From Hyphomicrobiales bacterium (lineage in GTDB: Bacteria > Pseudomonadota > Alphaproteobacteria > Rhizobiales > Rhizobiaceae), in the NCBI GenBank assembly GCA_900470805.1, contig UCCA01000034.1, forward strand, positions 1 to 64,000: a DNA stretch of 64,000 bases, in the 5' to 3' direction. Numbering within the stretch: position 1 is the stretch's first letter; each line of letters starts with the position of its first letter. Below are positions 39,029 to 48,925 of this stretch, piece by piece. The notes below the pieces were generated by a model that did no database searches, had not been told where the DNA came from, and worked only from the letters and a program-made list of their open reading frames with translations. Position numbers and translations under genes: made by a program.

Positions 39029-39913
39029 ATGCGCGTTTTCGTTACCGGTGCCACGGGCTTCGTCGGCTCCGCCGTCGTTCAGGATCTCATTCAGGCCGGC
39101 CATCAGGTTCTAGGTCTCGCCCGCTCTGACGCATCGGCGGCCGCGCTGAGGGCGGTAGGCGCCGATGTGCATCGCGGCGAGCTTGAGGATATCGACAGCC
39201 TGCGCAGTGGCGCGGCCGCGTCGGATGGGGTCATCCATACCGGCTTCATTCATGACTTCTCGAAGTTCAAGGAGAATTGCGAGATCGACCGGCGCGCCAT
39301 CGAGGCGATGGGCAGCGTGCTGGCCGGCTCGGCCAAGCACATGGTCGTGACGTCGGGCACCGGGTTGATCGCGCCGGGCACCGTCGCCACCGAGGATGCG
39401 GCGGCGCCGTCTTCCGCCGCCATTCCCCGCGTGTCGGAGCAGACGGCATTGTCGATGGACGGCGTCAGCGCCTCGGTGGTCCGGCTCCCACCCTCCGTGC
39501 ATGGCGACGGCGACCACGGTTTCGTGCCGATCGTCATCGGCATCGCGCGCGAAAAGGGTGTCTCGGCCTATATCGGCGAAGGCCAGAACCACTGGCCGGC
39601 GGTTCATCGTCTCGATACCGGACGGCTCTATCGGCTGGTTCTGGAAAAGGCTGCCGCGGGTGCTCGCTATCATGGCGTGGCCGAGGAGGGCATTGCGTTC
39701 CGCGAGATCGCCGCGGTGATCGGCAAACGGCTGGGCCTGCCAGTGGTCTCGAAATCGCCTGAAGAGGCCGCCGAGCATTTCGGCTGGTTCACGCATTTCG
39801 CCTCGATCAACAACCGCGCGTCCAGCGCCAAGACGCGGGACGTTCTCGGCTGGAACCCGACGCATCCTGATCTGATCGCCGATCTGGATCGCCCGGCCTA
39901 CTTCGAAGACTGA
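39029..39913 (+). CDS. SDR family NAD(P)-dependent oxidoreductase/epimerase
   Basis: A 294-residue atypical extended SDR: MRVFVTGATGFVGSAVV carries the GxxGxxG nucleotide-binding motif (7-13), followed by GLARSDASAAALRAVGADV and a late AKTRDVLGWNP. The usual active-site Tyr-x-x-x-Lys is not obvious, so it may bind NAD(P) without the classic mechanism. AAGGAG is eight bases before the ATG. It is divergent from the AraC gene, and this pair is common in proteobacteria. The substrate is unknown. Confidence 0.9.
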   Translation: MRVFVTGATGFVGSAVVQDLIQAGHQVLGLARSDASAAALRAVGADVHRGELEDIDSLRSGAAASDGVIHTGFIHDFSKFKENCEIDRRAIEAMGSVLAGSAKHMVVTSGTGLIAPGTVATEDAAAPSSAAIPRVSEQTALSMDGVSASVVRLPPSVHGDGDHGFVPIVIGIAREKGVSAYIGEGQNHWPAVHRLDTGRLYRLVLEKAAAGARYHGVAEEGIAFREIAAVIGKRLGLPVVSKSPEEAAEHFGWFTHFASINNRASSAKTRDVLGWNPTHPDLIADLDRPAYFED

Positions 39914-39957
39914 GCGCGGACCGTAGACCACAGGACAGAGATACACACGGCCCGGTA

Positions 39958-40536
39958 TCAACGGATATCGGGCCGCGCAGCCGTGAGGCTGTCGGGCCGA
40001 AGCGCCGTCGTTTCGACCCAGCCGTTGACTAGGCCCTGTGCGATATCCTCGTTGGAGACGAATGCCGTTATCCATCGGTGCCGACCTTCGATCAGATAGC
40101 TGGTGCCGTTCGATTTGCGTTCTCTCGTCACCTTTCCCAACGACGCCGCCGACAGCGCCGCCTCGAAATCGGCAAGTTCGGACACCGAGCAGCGCAGGGC
40201 ATCGAGGTTCTTCTTCATCGACGCGGCTGCGAAATTGAGCGAGCAGGTCGATGAAAGCAGATCGGTATACTGCTGATAGTTGACGAAGAACTGCAAGCCG
40301 CTTGGCATGGTGTAAAGCTCGTTGCCGGTGAACGGTCGTGAAAGCGGCGCGGCGCGCTTACCGCCCTGATACAATGTCCATCGGCCTTGCATGGCGCCCT
40401 GATGCAGGATGTCGAGACGGTCGCCATTGACGATGCAGAGCCTGAACATGTCCTCCAACGGGCAAGCCGAAGCCATGCCGGAGCCCGGCAGGCTCATGAG
40501 CATGGAAGCAACCATCAATCGCATATGACTTTTCAT
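39958..40536 (-). CDS. Exported hypothetical protein
   Basis: A 192-residue protein that I do not recognise. It has an N-terminal hydrophobic stretch (MRLMVASMLMSLPGSGMASA) typical of a signal peptide cleaved before CPLED, and a mature part with four cysteines (CPLED, LCIVN, STCSL, RCSVS) that may be disulfide-linked, plus GELYTMP-like and SNGTSYLIEGRHRW segments. The start is uncertain between ATG 40536 and ATG 40524. It ends close to the SDR gene on the other strand and lies 47 bases downstream of the phytase-like gene on the same strand. Confidence 0.6.
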   Translation of the reverse strand: MKSHMRLMVASMLMSLPGSGMASACPLEDMFRLCIVNGDRLDILHQGAMQGRWTLYQGGKRAAPLSRPFTGNELYTMPSGLQFFVNYQQYTDLLSSTCSLNFAAASMKKNLDALRCSVSELADFEAALSAASLGKVTRERKSNGTSYLIEGRHRWITAFVSNEDIAQGLVNGWVETTALRPDSLTAARPDIR

Positions 40537-40583
40537 ATGCAACCATAAAACAGGTCGTCCGAGAATCAAGCTACCACTTTTGG

Positions 40584-41648
40584 CTATGGTCGCGCGGCAG
40601 GGGCCAATTCGCTGGCGGCGGCGGTCTTGCCGCTCTCCATCAGCCGGAATTCCAGCATCAGGTTGCGCTGCAGGATCGAATGGTTGTCGTCGGAGACGAT
40701 GATGACATGGGTGGTGCCGTCGGCGGCGGTGAAGGCGTCGAGGCCTTCCATGTTGTCGATCTGGTCGCTGAAGTCGCTCTGCATCAGGATCTCGCCGTCC
40801 ATCACCGCGCCGGGCTTGATGTCGGATGATCTGATGCGGCGGATACGCATGCCGATGCCTTCCGCCATGTTGAAGCGGCGTTCCAGCAGGAGAAGATCGC
40901 CATTCGGCAGGAATGCGCCGTCGGTGGCGTCGAAATCGCCGTAATGGGCAAGCGTCAGCTTACCCTTCAGCGGACCGTCGAGAATGGCCGCATAGGCGTT
41001 GCCGTCGTCATCGAGGCTGCGTTCGGCGACGATCAGCGTGCCGCCTCGCAGCGGGCTATCGGCGGGCGAAACGGCCACGGTCTCGAAGCCTCGGTTGGCG
41101 CGCAGTTGCGTTCGCTGGAAGGGCAGGGGCAGGGTGCCTGTCGCCCGCGAGGTCTCGAAACCGGGATCGGGATAGCTGTCAACGCGATGTTGCTGCTCGA
41201 AGGACACCAACACGCGATCGCCACGCAGCGCCAAGCCCTCGGCATCCATGAAGCCCTTGCCCTCGAAGGTTCGGCCGACGCCGTTGCGCATGGAGGTGAT
41301 CTCGACGTCGGCGAGGCCGGAGAGCGTTCCGGATGCATCGCGCTCAATGCGGCCGGTCATCCAGTGGCCTGTGTCGAGCACGCCGACGAAATGCGTGCGG
41401 TCCTCGCGGAAACGGATCGATGACAGCGAGCCGAACAGCCGCTGGGGCGAGACCATCTCCAAGCCGCCCAGGAATTCGAAAGGCCCGAACCTTGTCTCGT
41501 TCGAGCCGATCTTGAAACGCGTGATGATGTTGCTCTTCACCGCTGCCGGCAGCGTGTCCGCCATCGCGTTCGGGGCTGCTGCAAGGCCGAGCGCCAGCAG
41601 CAGCGCCCCTGCGCGATATTTACGGGCGAGCAGCGCCAGAGCGCCCAT
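40584..41648 (-). CDS. Phytase-like esterase domain protein (PF13449)
   Basis: A 354-residue exported protein with a signal peptide (RKYRAGALLLALGLAAAPNAMA before DTLP) and the phytase-like beta-propeller domain: FEFLGGLEMVSPQRLFGSLSSI, ADVEITSMR, GFMDAEGLALRGDRVLVSFEQ, RGFETVAVSP and DNMEGLDAF, where the glutamates and aspartates resemble calcium sites. The family is called esterase-like activity of phytase, but its true substrate is unknown. It lies six bases downstream of cobT on the same strand, so it may share its transcript. Confidence 0.85.
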   Translation of the reverse strand: MGALALLARKYRAGALLLALGLAAAPNAMADTLPAAVKSNIITRFKIGSNETRFGPFEFLGGLEMVSPQRLFGSLSSIRFREDRTHFVGVLDTGHWMTGRIERDASGTLSGLADVEITSMRNGVGRTFEGKGFMDAEGLALRGDRVLVSFEQQHRVDSYPDPGFETSRATGTLPLPFQRTQLRANRGFETVAVSPADSPLRGGTLIVAERSLDDDGNAYAAILDGPLKGKLTLAHYGDFDATDGAFLPNGDLLLLERRFNMAEGIGMRIRRIRSSDIKPGAVMDGEILMQSDFSDQIDNMEGLDAFTAADGTTHVIIVSDDNHSILQRNLMLEFRLMESGKTAAASELAPAARP

Positions 41649-41654
41649 GCGCGA

Positions 41655-43556
41655 TTAGCCGGCGCGGCGGCCACGGCCGCCTCGCGGCTGCGCGGGCTGG
41701 TCTTCGAAGAGGGAGGCCAGCTGTTCGGTCATCGCGCCCGCCAGCTCGTCGGCATCGACGATGGTCACGGCGCGGCGGTAGTAGCGCGTGACGTCGTGGC
41801 CGATGCCGATGGCGAGAAGCTCGACCGGTGAGCGGGTCTCGATGCGCTCGATGACCGCGCGCAGGTGGCGCTCCAGATAGTTGCCCGGATTGACCGACAG
41901 CGTCGAATCGTCGACCGGCGCGCCATCCGAGATCATCATCAGGATCTTGCGCTGCTCGCGGCGGGCCAGCAGCCGGTTGTGGGCCCAGATCAGGCCCTCG
42001 CCGTCGATGTTTTCCTTGAGCAGGCCTTCGCGCATCATCAGGCCGAGATTGCTGCGGGCGCGGCGCCATGGGGCGTCGGCGGACTTGTAGATGATGTGGC
42101 GCAGGTCGTTCAGGCGGCCCGGCGTCTGCGGCTTGCCGCTGGCGAGCCACTGTTCACGCGCCTGTCCGCCCTTCCAGGCCTTGGTGGTGAAGCCAAGGAT
42201 CTCGACCTTGACGCCGCAGCGCTCCAGCGTGCGGGCAAGAATGTCGGCGCAGGTGGCGGCAACGGTGATCGGGCGGCCGCGCATCGAGCCGGAATTGTCG
42301 ATCAAGAGCGTCACGACCGTGTCGCGGAACTGCGTGTCGCGCTCCTTCTTGAAGGACAGCGCCTGTGTCGGGTCGATGATCAGGCGCGTCAGGCGGGCCG
42401 GATCGAGGTAGCCCTCTTCGAGGTCGAAGTCCCAGGAGCGGTTCTGCTGCGCCATCAGGCGGCGCTGCAGGCGATTGGCAAGACGACCGACGGCGCCCTG
42501 GAGATGGGCGAGCTGCTTGTCGAGGAAGGCGCGCAGGCGCTCCAGCTCGGCGGCGTCGCACAGTTCCTCGGCGGTGATCGTCTCGTCGAATTCCTCGGTG
42601 AAGACGTGGTAGTCGACCTTCTCGTTGAAGTCGTCGAAGGGCGTGTTCGGACGGCGGGTTTCGCCCGGCGTTTCCGAATCGTCCTCGCCTTCTTCCTGCA
42701 TGTCGTCGTCGGAGACTTCGGCGCCTTCGGTCTCGCCGTCTTCCATCTGCTCGTCGGCGACTTCGCTGTCCTCTACGGGTGCGGCATCGGAGCCGGCATC
42801 GTCCTCGACATCGTCGTCGTTCTGGTCCTCGCCGTTTGGCTTGTCTTCTTCGTCCTGCTGGTCGTCGGCATCAGACTCGCTGTCGTCGTCGCCATACTCC
42901 TCGGCCATTTCCATGGCTGTGAGCATGTTGCGGATGACCTTGGAGAAGGCCTGCTGGTCATGGATCACGCCAGTGAGGTTCTCAAGATCCTTGCCGGCCT
43001 TGTCCTCGATGAAGGAGCGCCAGAGATCAAGCACCTTGCCGGAGGATGCCGGCGGCTTTTCGCCGGTCAGCTTCTCGCGGACCATCATGGCGACGGCCTC
43101 GCCGACGGGCGCGTCTTCCTGGCGTTCGATGCCGGAGAAGTTCGCCTTGGCGTATTTTTCCTCGGTCATGGAGCGCAGATTGGCGGCGACGCCTTCCATG
43201 CGCAGCGCGCCGATCGATTCGACGCGGGCCTGCTCGACGGCATCGAAGATGGCGCGGGCGTCGGAGCCTTGTGGCGCCATCGTCGCGTGCACCTTGTCGT
43301 CGTGGCAGGCGAGCCGGAGCGCCATGGAATCGCCGAGGCCGCGGGTGACCGCCAGCTCGTGCGCCGTCGGGCGCTTGGAAAGCTCCGGCAGGCGGATGCG
43401 CTCGGCGGTCATGCCCGGACGCTCGTTGGCGAAGGTCACCTCGACCTCGTCATTGCCGGCGATGGCGCGGACGCTGCCGGTTATCGCCCGGCGCAACGGC
43501 TCCACGTCGACGGGCGAACCGGGCTTTGCTTTCGAATTGTCACCACGCGCTGCCAT
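41655..43556 (-). CDS. cobT: Aerobic cobaltochelatase subunit CobT
   Basis: A 633-residue subunit that, with CobS, forms the AAA+ chaperone part of the aerobic cobaltochelatase; with CobN it inserts cobalt into hydrogenobyrinic acid a,c-diamide. The N-terminal part carries conserved [15 protein letters not shown]; residues about 215-305 form a very acidic Asp/Glu/Gln segment; the C-terminal VWA domain has the metal site [13 protein letters not shown] (about residue 416) and [11 protein letters not shown]. cobN is absent from the window. It lies 12 bases downstream of cobS, one operon. Confidence 0.96.
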   Translation of the reverse strand: MAARGDNSKAKPGSPVDVEPLRRAITGSVRAIAGNDEVEVTFANERPGMTAERIRLPELSKRPTAHELAVTRGLGDSMALRLACHDDKVHATMAPQGSDARAIFDAVEQARVESIGALRMEGVAANLRSMTEEKYAKANFSGIERQEDAPVGEAVAMMVREKLTGEKPPASSGKVLDLWRSFIEDKAGKDLENLTGVIHDQQAFSKVIRNMLTAMEMAEEYGDDDSESDADDQQDEEDKPNGEDQNDDDVEDDAGSDAAPVEDSEVADEQMEDGETEGAEVSDDDMQEEGEDDSETPGETRRPNTPFDDFNEKVDYHVFTEEFDETITAEELCDAAELERLRAFLDKQLAHLQGAVGRLANRLQRRLMAQQNRSWDFDLEEGYLDPARLTRLIIDPTQALSFKKERDTQFRDTVVTLLIDNSGSMRGRPITVAATCADILARTLERCGVKVEILGFTTKAWKGGQAREQWLASGKPQTPGRLNDLRHIIYKSADAPWRRARSNLGLMMREGLLKENIDGEGLIWAHNRLLARREQRKILMMISDGAPVDDSTLSVNPGNYLERHLRAVIERIETRSPVELLAIGIGHDVTRYYRRAVTIVDADELAGAMTEQLASLFEDQPAQPRGGRGRRAG

Positions 43557-43568
43557 GATCCGTTAGCC

Positions 43569-44561
43569 TCAGGCCCCCAGAACGATGTTGGCGGCGCTTT
43601 CCTTCAGCTCGACGCCGAAGGCGCGCTGATAGTGTTCGGCAACCAGCGGACGCTCCAGTTCGTCGCACTTGTTCAGGAAGGTGACGCGGAAGGCGAAGGC
43701 GAGATCACCGAAGATCTCCGCGTTCTCTGCCCAAGTGATGACGGTACGCGGGCTCATGACGGTCGACAGGTCGCCGTTCATGAACGAGGCGCGGGTGAGA
43801 TCGGCGACGCGGACCATCTTGGAGACCGTATCGCGACCGTTCTTGTCCTTGCCGAAGCTCTTCACCTTGGCGGCGACGATGTTCACTTCGTGGTCGTGCG
43901 GCAGGTAGTTCAGCGTCGAGATGATCGACCAGCGGTCCATCTGCGCCTGGTTGATCTGCTGCGTGCCGTGATAGAGGCCCGTGGTGTCGCCGAGGCCGAT
44001 GGTGTTGGCGGTGGCGAACAGGCGGAAGGCCGGGTGCGGGCGGATGACGCGGCTCTGGTCGAGCAAAGTCAGGCGGCCGGAGGATTCCAGCACGCGCTGG
44101 ATGACGAACATCACATCCGGGCGGCCGGCGTCGTATTCGTCGAAGACGAGCGCGACGTTGTGCTGGTAGGCCCAGGGCAGGATGCCGTCCTTGAATTCGG
44201 TGACCTGCAGGCCATCCTTGACGACGATGGCGTCCTTGCCGACGAGATCGATACGGCTGACATGGCTGTCGAGGTTGATGCGCACGCACGGCCAGTTGAG
44301 GCGGGCGGCGACCTGCTCGATATGCGAGGACTTGCCGGTGCCGTGATATCCGGAGATCATCACACGTCGGTTATGAGCAAAGCCGGCAATGATGGCGAGC
44401 GTTGTTTCGCGGTCGAAGAGGTAATCGGGATCGAAATCCGGAACATAGGCGCTGCCCTGGCTGTAGGCCGGAACGCGGATGTCGGAATCGATGCCGAAGA
44501 CCTCCCTGACTGAAACGGTGGTGTCCGGAAGTTCCGAGATATCAAGGTCAATCTTGCTCAT
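43569..44561 (-). CDS. cobS: Aerobic cobaltochelatase subunit CobS
   Basis: A 330-residue AAA+ ATPase partner of CobT. The N-terminus [21 protein letters not shown] is typical, Walker A is GYHGTGKSS (71-79), Walker [11 protein letters not shown] (135-144), and [14 protein letters not shown] is the sensor segment. ATG 44561 is favoured over one codon earlier because GGAG then lies five bases upstream. The gene starts the cobST transcript. Confidence 0.96.
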   Translation of the reverse strand: MSKIDLDISELPDTTVSVREVFGIDSDIRVPAYSQGSAYVPDFDPDYLFDRETTLAIIAGFAHNRRVMISGYHGTGKSSHIEQVAARLNWPCVRINLDSHVSRIDLVGKDAIVVKDGLQVTEFKDGILPWAYQHNVALVFDEYDAGRPDVMFVIQRVLESSGRLTLLDQSRVIRPHPAFRLFATANTIGLGDTTGLYHGTQQINQAQMDRWSIISTLNYLPHDHEVNIVAAKVKSFGKDKNGRDTVSKMVRVADLTRASFMNGDLSTVMSPRTVITWAENAEIFGDLAFAFRVTFLNKCDELERPLVAEHYQRAFGVELKESAANIVLGA

Positions 44562-44874
44562 CATGTCTCCAAGGCGGGTGGCCGACACCCTGCCATACTG
44601 TCTCAGCTCGTTTTGCGATCACGGCGGCGAAGATCAAGTCCACGCGCGCTCATGTCTGAACGTCGGCGATGCTTCTCCGGGACTGAAACGAAACCTCGGC
44701 AGCGACGACGTCATCGCTTGCGAGCATTCTTGACCATAGTCCCGGACAAGAAACGCCGCGTCCGGAAGTGGCCAAGGCGCCTGTGGGGCAAACGCAGAAA
44801 GATGTGCCGCGGTTGCCTGCGGCCTCAGCCGATGTGGACCATACCCGATTGAAGTCCAAGAGCAAGGACGGGAA
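44562..44874. other. Intergenic region upstream of cobS
   Basis: 313 bases between the cobS start and the end of the J-domain gene, both on the minus strand. I see only short frames without motifs or good starts, and no B12 riboswitch (no B12-box-like sequence near the end). The cobS promoter should be here. Confidence 0.5.
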
Positions 44875-45489
44875 TTAACAAAAACCGCTCTGCTTCAATA
44901 ATTGATAGGCCTGAACGACGGCGCGGAAACGCTCCTCCGATCCGCGGTCGCCGCCATTGGCGTCCGGGTGGTGCTTCTTCACCAGTTCCTTGTAGCGGCT
45001 CTTGATCTCCGACGCGGTGGCGTTGGCGGCAAGGTTCATGGTGTCGAAGGCCTTCGATTCCAGCGTCTTCAGCTTGCGCTGTTCCGGAAAGCGCGGGCCG
45101 TTGCTCTTGGCATCCTTGACGAAGCCGAAGGGATCGCGGACGCGGGTGTAGGCGCCGGAGCGCACTTCCGACTGGATCGGGCTGTCCTTGGCCGACTTGT
45201 TGACGCCGACCGTCCAGGTCGGGCGATGGCCGGTGATCGCCTCCTTCTGGTAGCGCGCGATCTCGCTGTCGGAGAGGCCGGAGAAGTAGTTGTAGCCCTT
45301 GTTGTATTCCTTCACGTGCTCGAAGCAGAACAGAAAGAACTGCCCTTCGGCATTGCGTCCGACGGGAGCGCGATGCACGCCTTTCTTGTCGCACCCGTCC
45401 CACTGGCAGGTCGGAGGAGCCGGTTCAGGCTCCGGCTCGCGTTTGCGGCGGGTGCGGATGCGGTCGAAGTATTTGGAATCAAGTCTCAT
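44875..45489 (-). CDS. J-domain (DnaJ-type) protein
   Basis: A 204-residue protein with its J domain at the C-terminus, unlike DnaJ itself: KAFDTMNLAANATASEIKSRY then YKELVKKHHPDANGG, where HPD (about 174-176) activates DnaK, then ERFRAVVQAYQLLK. The N-terminal part has a CQWDGCDKKGVHRAP Cys pair, a GRNAEGQFFLFCFEHV Cys-His stretch and EYNKGYNYFSG, typical of a conserved alphaproteobacterial family. ATG 45487-45489 starts MRLDSKYFDRIR as in relatives. It is divergent from bolA, and cobST lies downstream, an arrangement common in rhizobia. Confidence 0.92.
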   Translation of the reverse strand: MRLDSKYFDRIRTRRKREPEPEPAPPTCQWDGCDKKGVHRAPVGRNAEGQFFLFCFEHVKEYNKGYNYFSGLSDSEIARYQKEAITGHRPTWTVGVNKSAKDSPIQSEVRSGAYTRVRDPFGFVKDAKSNGPRFPEQRKLKTLESKAFDTMNLAANATASEIKSRYKELVKKHHPDANGGDRGSEERFRAVVQAYQLLKQSGFC

Positions 45490-45594
45490 GACGGCGCTAA
45501 TTATGGGGCTCAGAATAGGTGAGGACAAGAATTGACAAACGGGAATGTTGCAGGCTTGGTGGGAACCTTTTTCTCAACTTTGCAAGATCGGCTC

Positions 45595-45876
45595 ATGACG
45601 GTTCAATCCTCCATCGAAGACAAGCTGACGGCGGCGTTTTCGCCGGAGTGGCTTGATGTCATCAACGAAAGCCATCTGCACGCCGGCCATCATCCCGACA
45701 TTACCGGCGCCGGCGAAACGCATATGCGGGTTCGTATCGTCTCGGCATCGTTCGCGGGCATGTCGCGGCTGGCGCGTCACCGGGCGATCACGGAGTTGTT
45801 GAAGCCTGAACTGGATGCGGGATTGCATGCGCTGGCGGTCGAGCCCGCAGCACCCGGAGAGCCCGTAAGCTGGTAG
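45595..45876 (+). CDS. bolA: BolA family protein
   Basis: A 93-residue BolA-like protein: MTVQSSIEDKLTAAFSPEWL, INESHLHAGHHPDITGAGETHM and the invariant-like helix turn FAGMSRLARHRAITELL. BolA proteins partner monothiol glutaredoxins in iron-sulfur and iron regulation. ATG 45595 is preferred; an upstream TTG extension lacks conservation. It is divergent from the J-domain gene. Confidence 0.92.
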   Translation: MTVQSSIEDKLTAAFSPEWLDVINESHLHAGHHPDITGAGETHMRVRIVSASFAGMSRLARHRAITELLKPELDAGLHALAVEPAAPGEPVSW

Positions 45877-45940
45877 GACGACACCGCGTCATATGGGCGC
45901 GGCGCCGTCATTTTCCAAGGGTCGAAAGGATTTCGCTGCC

Positions 45941-46414
45941 TCAGCGAATCAAGAGCGCCGTCGCGTAGAGACCGATGCCGAAGACGGTGTGGGCGACGAG
46001 GCCGAGGAAGCGGGTCTTGTTGGGGTTCGGTGTCTTCGACGCCGCCCAGCCGATGCCGAGGCCAGGCTGCAGCAGGAACCAGCCGCCGGCGATGGTGACA
46101 ATGCCCCAGATCCAGGCGGGTAGGAAGGTTGGCGCGACCAGCCAGAAGGGGCCGACCAGGATCACCAGCATGATGCCGTATATGATGCCGACGGCGTAGT
46201 GGAAGATCCAGCCGAGCGCGACTTCGTGCCTGTAAGGCGCGGCCTTGCCTATGTCGTCGTGAAAGACAGTGCCGTTGGCGAAGAGATGCCAGAGCCAGCG
46301 ACCGGGCGGTCCCCAGTTCGGTATCGCGCCCTTACCAAGCGCGATCGACCAGATGTCCATTAGGATGGTGGCACCGATGCCGATGGCGACCGAGCGCCAG
46401 AGAAGATCAAACAT
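45941..46414 (-). CDS. DUF2938 family membrane protein
   Basis: A 157-residue inner-membrane protein with four helices: RSVAIGIGATILMDIWSIAL, then a soluble GPPGRWLWHLFANGTVFHDD loop, HEVALGWIFHYAVGIIYGIML, PAWIWGIVTIAGGWFLLQPG and FLGLVAHTVFGIGLYATAL. All these fit DUF2938, of unknown function. It stands alone, converging with bolA. Confidence 0.88.
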   Translation of the reverse strand: MFDLLWRSVAIGIGATILMDIWSIALGKGAIPNWGPPGRWLWHLFANGTVFHDDIGKAAPYRHEVALGWIFHYAVGIIYGIMLVILVGPFWLVAPTFLPAWIWGIVTIAGGWFLLQPGLGIGWAASKTPNPNKTRFLGLVAHTVFGIGLYATALLIR

Positions 46415-46487
46415 ATCAAATCCATAATGATGCTGCCCGCCGGGCTCCTCCCGCAGCGTGCAATTGGAAAGGGACGTCGAAAGAGGA

Positions 46488-47798
46488 TCAGGTCGGATTG
46501 ACCTCGTTCTCTTCCGCCGGGCGTATGCGCAGTCTGGTGATGCGGTTCTTGTCGCGTTTCATGACGATGAAGCGCTTGCCGTAGAAGGTGAAGGCCTGGC
46601 GCTCCTCGGGAATGGTCATCGATTCGTGGATGACGAGGCCGGCGATCGTCGTTGCTTCCTCATCGGGCAGTTGCCAGTCGAGCGCGCGGTTGAGATCGCG
46701 GATCGGTACATTGCCATCGACGACGACAGAGCCGTCTGCCTCCTGACGGACGCCCTGCATCTCGATGTCGTGCTCGTCTGAAATATCGCCGACGATCTCC
46801 TCCAGAATATCCTCCAGCGTCACGATTCCCTGGACCTCGCCATACTCGTCGACGACGACGGCGAAGTGCTGCTTGCGGCGCAGGAAGGCGTTGAGCTGGG
46901 CTTCGAGATTGGTGCTATCGGGCACGAACCACGGCTTCTGGGCGATCTTGACGATGTCGAGATGCTCGGGCTCGGCATCGCGTTCGGCCAGCGCCCGCAG
47001 CAGATCCTTGGAGTGGACGACGCCGATGATGTTGTCGGTCGAACCGCGCCAGAGCGGCATGCGGGTGAAGGGGCTGTCGAGGATGGTGCGGACGACGACC
47101 TCGGGCGGGTCGTCGGCATTGATGCCGCGCATCGCCATGCGGTGGATCATGATATCGGAAAGTTCGAGTTCGCCGAGATCGAGCAGGCCGCCGAGGCGGT
47201 CGCGGTCGGCCTTAACCACCGAGCCCTCGCGGTGCAGCAGATCGACGGCGCCGCGCAGCTCTTCGTGGGCCGAGAGCATGGAGACTTCGCGCGAGAGGTT
47301 GATGCCGAAGCGGGCGAGGATGAAGCGGACGATGCGGTTGACGAAAGAGGACAGCGGACCGACGACGGCGACGAAGGCCTTGACGGCAAACGATACCTTG
47401 AGCGCGAACTGCTCCGGAATCGAGATCGCCCAGCTCTTTGGCAATACTTCGGCGAAGATGACGAGAATGATGGTCATTGCCAGCGTCGCCCAGGCCACGC
47501 CCGAGTTGCCGAACAGGCCGAGGAACACGCTTGTCGCGATCGACGACGAGAGGATGTTGGCGAGATTGTTGCCGATCAGCAGTGCGCCGATCAGCCGGTC
47601 GCGGCGCTCGATCAACTCGCGGACGATGCCGGCGCGCTGCTCACCATTGGCTTCCAGCGTGTGGATGCGGCTGCGGGACACGGCCGTCAGCGCCGTCTCG
47701 GAGCCGGAGAAGAAGGCGGACATAAGAACGAGGGCCACGATGGAAACGATTTCCGGCCAGTATGCGGAAAGAAATGCCAGCGTGCCTTCGAGGGTCAT
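46488..47798 (-). CDS. CNNM/CorC-HlyC family transporter-like protein
   Basis: A 436-residue protein: N-terminal DUF21/CNNM membrane domain with about four helices (IVALVLMSAFFSGSETALTA, IGNNLANILSSSIATSVF), two CBS domains (about 210-335, MRGINADDPPEVVVRTILDS and HFAVVVDEYGEVQGIVTLED) and a C-terminal CorC_HlyC nucleotide-binding domain. The family acts in magnesium or cobalt efflux in some bacteria. Its ATG overlaps the aroB stop by four bases, so aroK-aroB-this gene form one operon, a common alphaproteobacterial order. Confidence 0.92.
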   Translation of the reverse strand: MTLEGTLAFLSAYWPEIVSIVALVLMSAFFSGSETALTAVSRSRIHTLEANGEQRAGIVRELIERRDRLIGALLIGNNLANILSSSIATSVFLGLFGNSGVAWATLAMTIILVIFAEVLPKSWAISIPEQFALKVSFAVKAFVAVVGPLSSFVNRIVRFILARFGINLSREVSMLSAHEELRGAVDLLHREGSVVKADRDRLGGLLDLGELELSDIMIHRMAMRGINADDPPEVVVRTILDSPFTRMPLWRGSTDNIIGVVHSKDLLRALAERDAEPEHLDIVKIAQKPWFVPDSTNLEAQLNAFLRRKQHFAVVVDEYGEVQGIVTLEDILEEIVGDISDEHDIEMQGVRQEADGSVVVDGNVPIRDLNRALDWQLPDEEATTIAGLVIHESMTIPEERQAFTFYGKRFIVMKRDKNRITRLRIRPAEENEVNPT

Positions 47799-48925
47799 TG
47801 CGGGTGTTTTTCCTTGAGGAAGCTCAACACTTCGGAAGCGGGAACGTCGTTGGCGACGAAGGACTGGCCGATACCATGGGTGAGGATGAAGGTGAGCTTG
47901 CCGCTCTTGACCTTCTTGTCCTGCGCAATCGCGTCCATAAGCACGTCGGCGGGCGGCAGCGTGCCCGGGATTTCGGACATGCGGGTAGGCAGGCCGACAT
48001 CCTTCAGGTGGCGCTCGACGCGCTTGGCATCGTCGGGGCTTGCCAGGTTCATGCGGGCCGAGAATTCGTGCGCCAGCACCATACCGATCGACACGCCCTC
48101 GCCGTGGACGAGGCGGGCGCTGTCATAGGCGGTGGCGGCTTCCAGCGCATGGCCGAAGGTGTGGCCGAGGTTCAGCAGAGCGCGCTGGCCGTTCTCATGC
48201 TCGTCGGCGACGACGACATCGGACTTGGCCTGACAGCTCAGGGCGATCGCCTCGGTGCGGGCAGCGCCGCCCGAAAAGACGGATTGCCAGTTGGCTTCCA
48301 GCCAGGCGAAGAAGTCGGGCTTGTCGATCAGGCCGTACTTGGCGACTTCGGCATAGCCGGCGCGGAACTCGCGTTCGCTCAGCGTGTTCAGCACGTCGGC
48401 ATCGGCCAACACGAGGTCGGGCTGGTGGAAGACGCCGATCAGGTTCTTGCCGTGGCGGCTGTTGATGCCGGTCTTGCCGCCGACGGAGCTGTCGACCTGC
48501 GACAGCAGCGACGTCGGGATCTGCACGAAGCGGACGCCGCGCCTGACGATGCCGGCAACGAAGCCCGAGAGGTCGCCGATGACGCCGCCGCCAAGCGCGA
48601 TCACGTAATCGTTACGCTCGATGCGGGCTTCGAGAACCTTGTCGCAGGCCGTCATCAGATGTTCGAAGCTCTTGGTCTTTTCGCCTGCCGGCAGGACCAG
48701 CGACGACGATGCGATGCCAGCGGCCGTTAGGCTCTCGACCAGCGCGTCGAGATACAGCGGTCCGACGTTCTCGTCGGTAATGATCGCAGCCTTGCGGCCT
48801 TTCAGGCGCGATGCAATCTCGGCACCAGCGCGGGCGATCAGGCCGGGGCCGATCAGGATGTCATAGGCGCGCTCGCCGAGCGGCACGTGAACCTTGCGGT
48901 CGGTGGAGGCGGCAATCGCGGTCAT
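47795..48925 (-). CDS. aroB: 3-dehydroquinate synthase
   Basis: The 376-residue second enzyme of the shikimate pathway, needing NAD+ and a divalent metal. Motifs are AAIITDENVGPLY, the NAD loop ALGGGVIGDLSGFVAG, QIPTSLLSQVDSSVGGKTGIN and the metal ligands in REFRAGYAEVAKYGLI and LLNLGHTFGHALE. ATG 48923-48925 overlaps the aroK stop by one base, so coupled translation is likely. The longer open frame upstream is a shadow of aroK. Confidence 0.97.
   Translation of the reverse strand: MTAIAASTDRKVHVPLGERAYDILIGPGLIARAGAEIASRLKGRKAAIITDENVGPLYLDALVESLTAAGIASSSLVLPAGEKTKSFEHLMTACDKVLEARIERNDYVIALGGGVIGDLSGFVAGIVRRGVRFVQIPTSLLSQVDSSVGGKTGINSRHGKNLIGVFHQPDLVLADADVLNTLSEREFRAGYAEVAKYGLIDKPDFFAWLEANWQSVFSGGAARTEAIALSCQAKSDVVVADEHENGQRALLNLGHTFGHALEAATAYDSARLVHGEGVSIGMVLAHEFSARMNLASPDDAKRVERHLKDVGLPTRMSEIPGTLPPADVLMDAIAQDKKVKSGKLTFILTHGIGQSFVANDVPASEVLSFLKEKHPQ

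Noticed and set aside
41865-44513. Long open frame of about 880 codons opposite cobT and cobS
   Set aside because: Fully antisense to two well-supported genes; the sequence is repetitive Val/Leu/Gly text without motifs.
44562-44874. Cobalamin riboswitch upstream of cobS
   Set aside because: No B12-box-like sequence or expected stems can be recognised in this gap.
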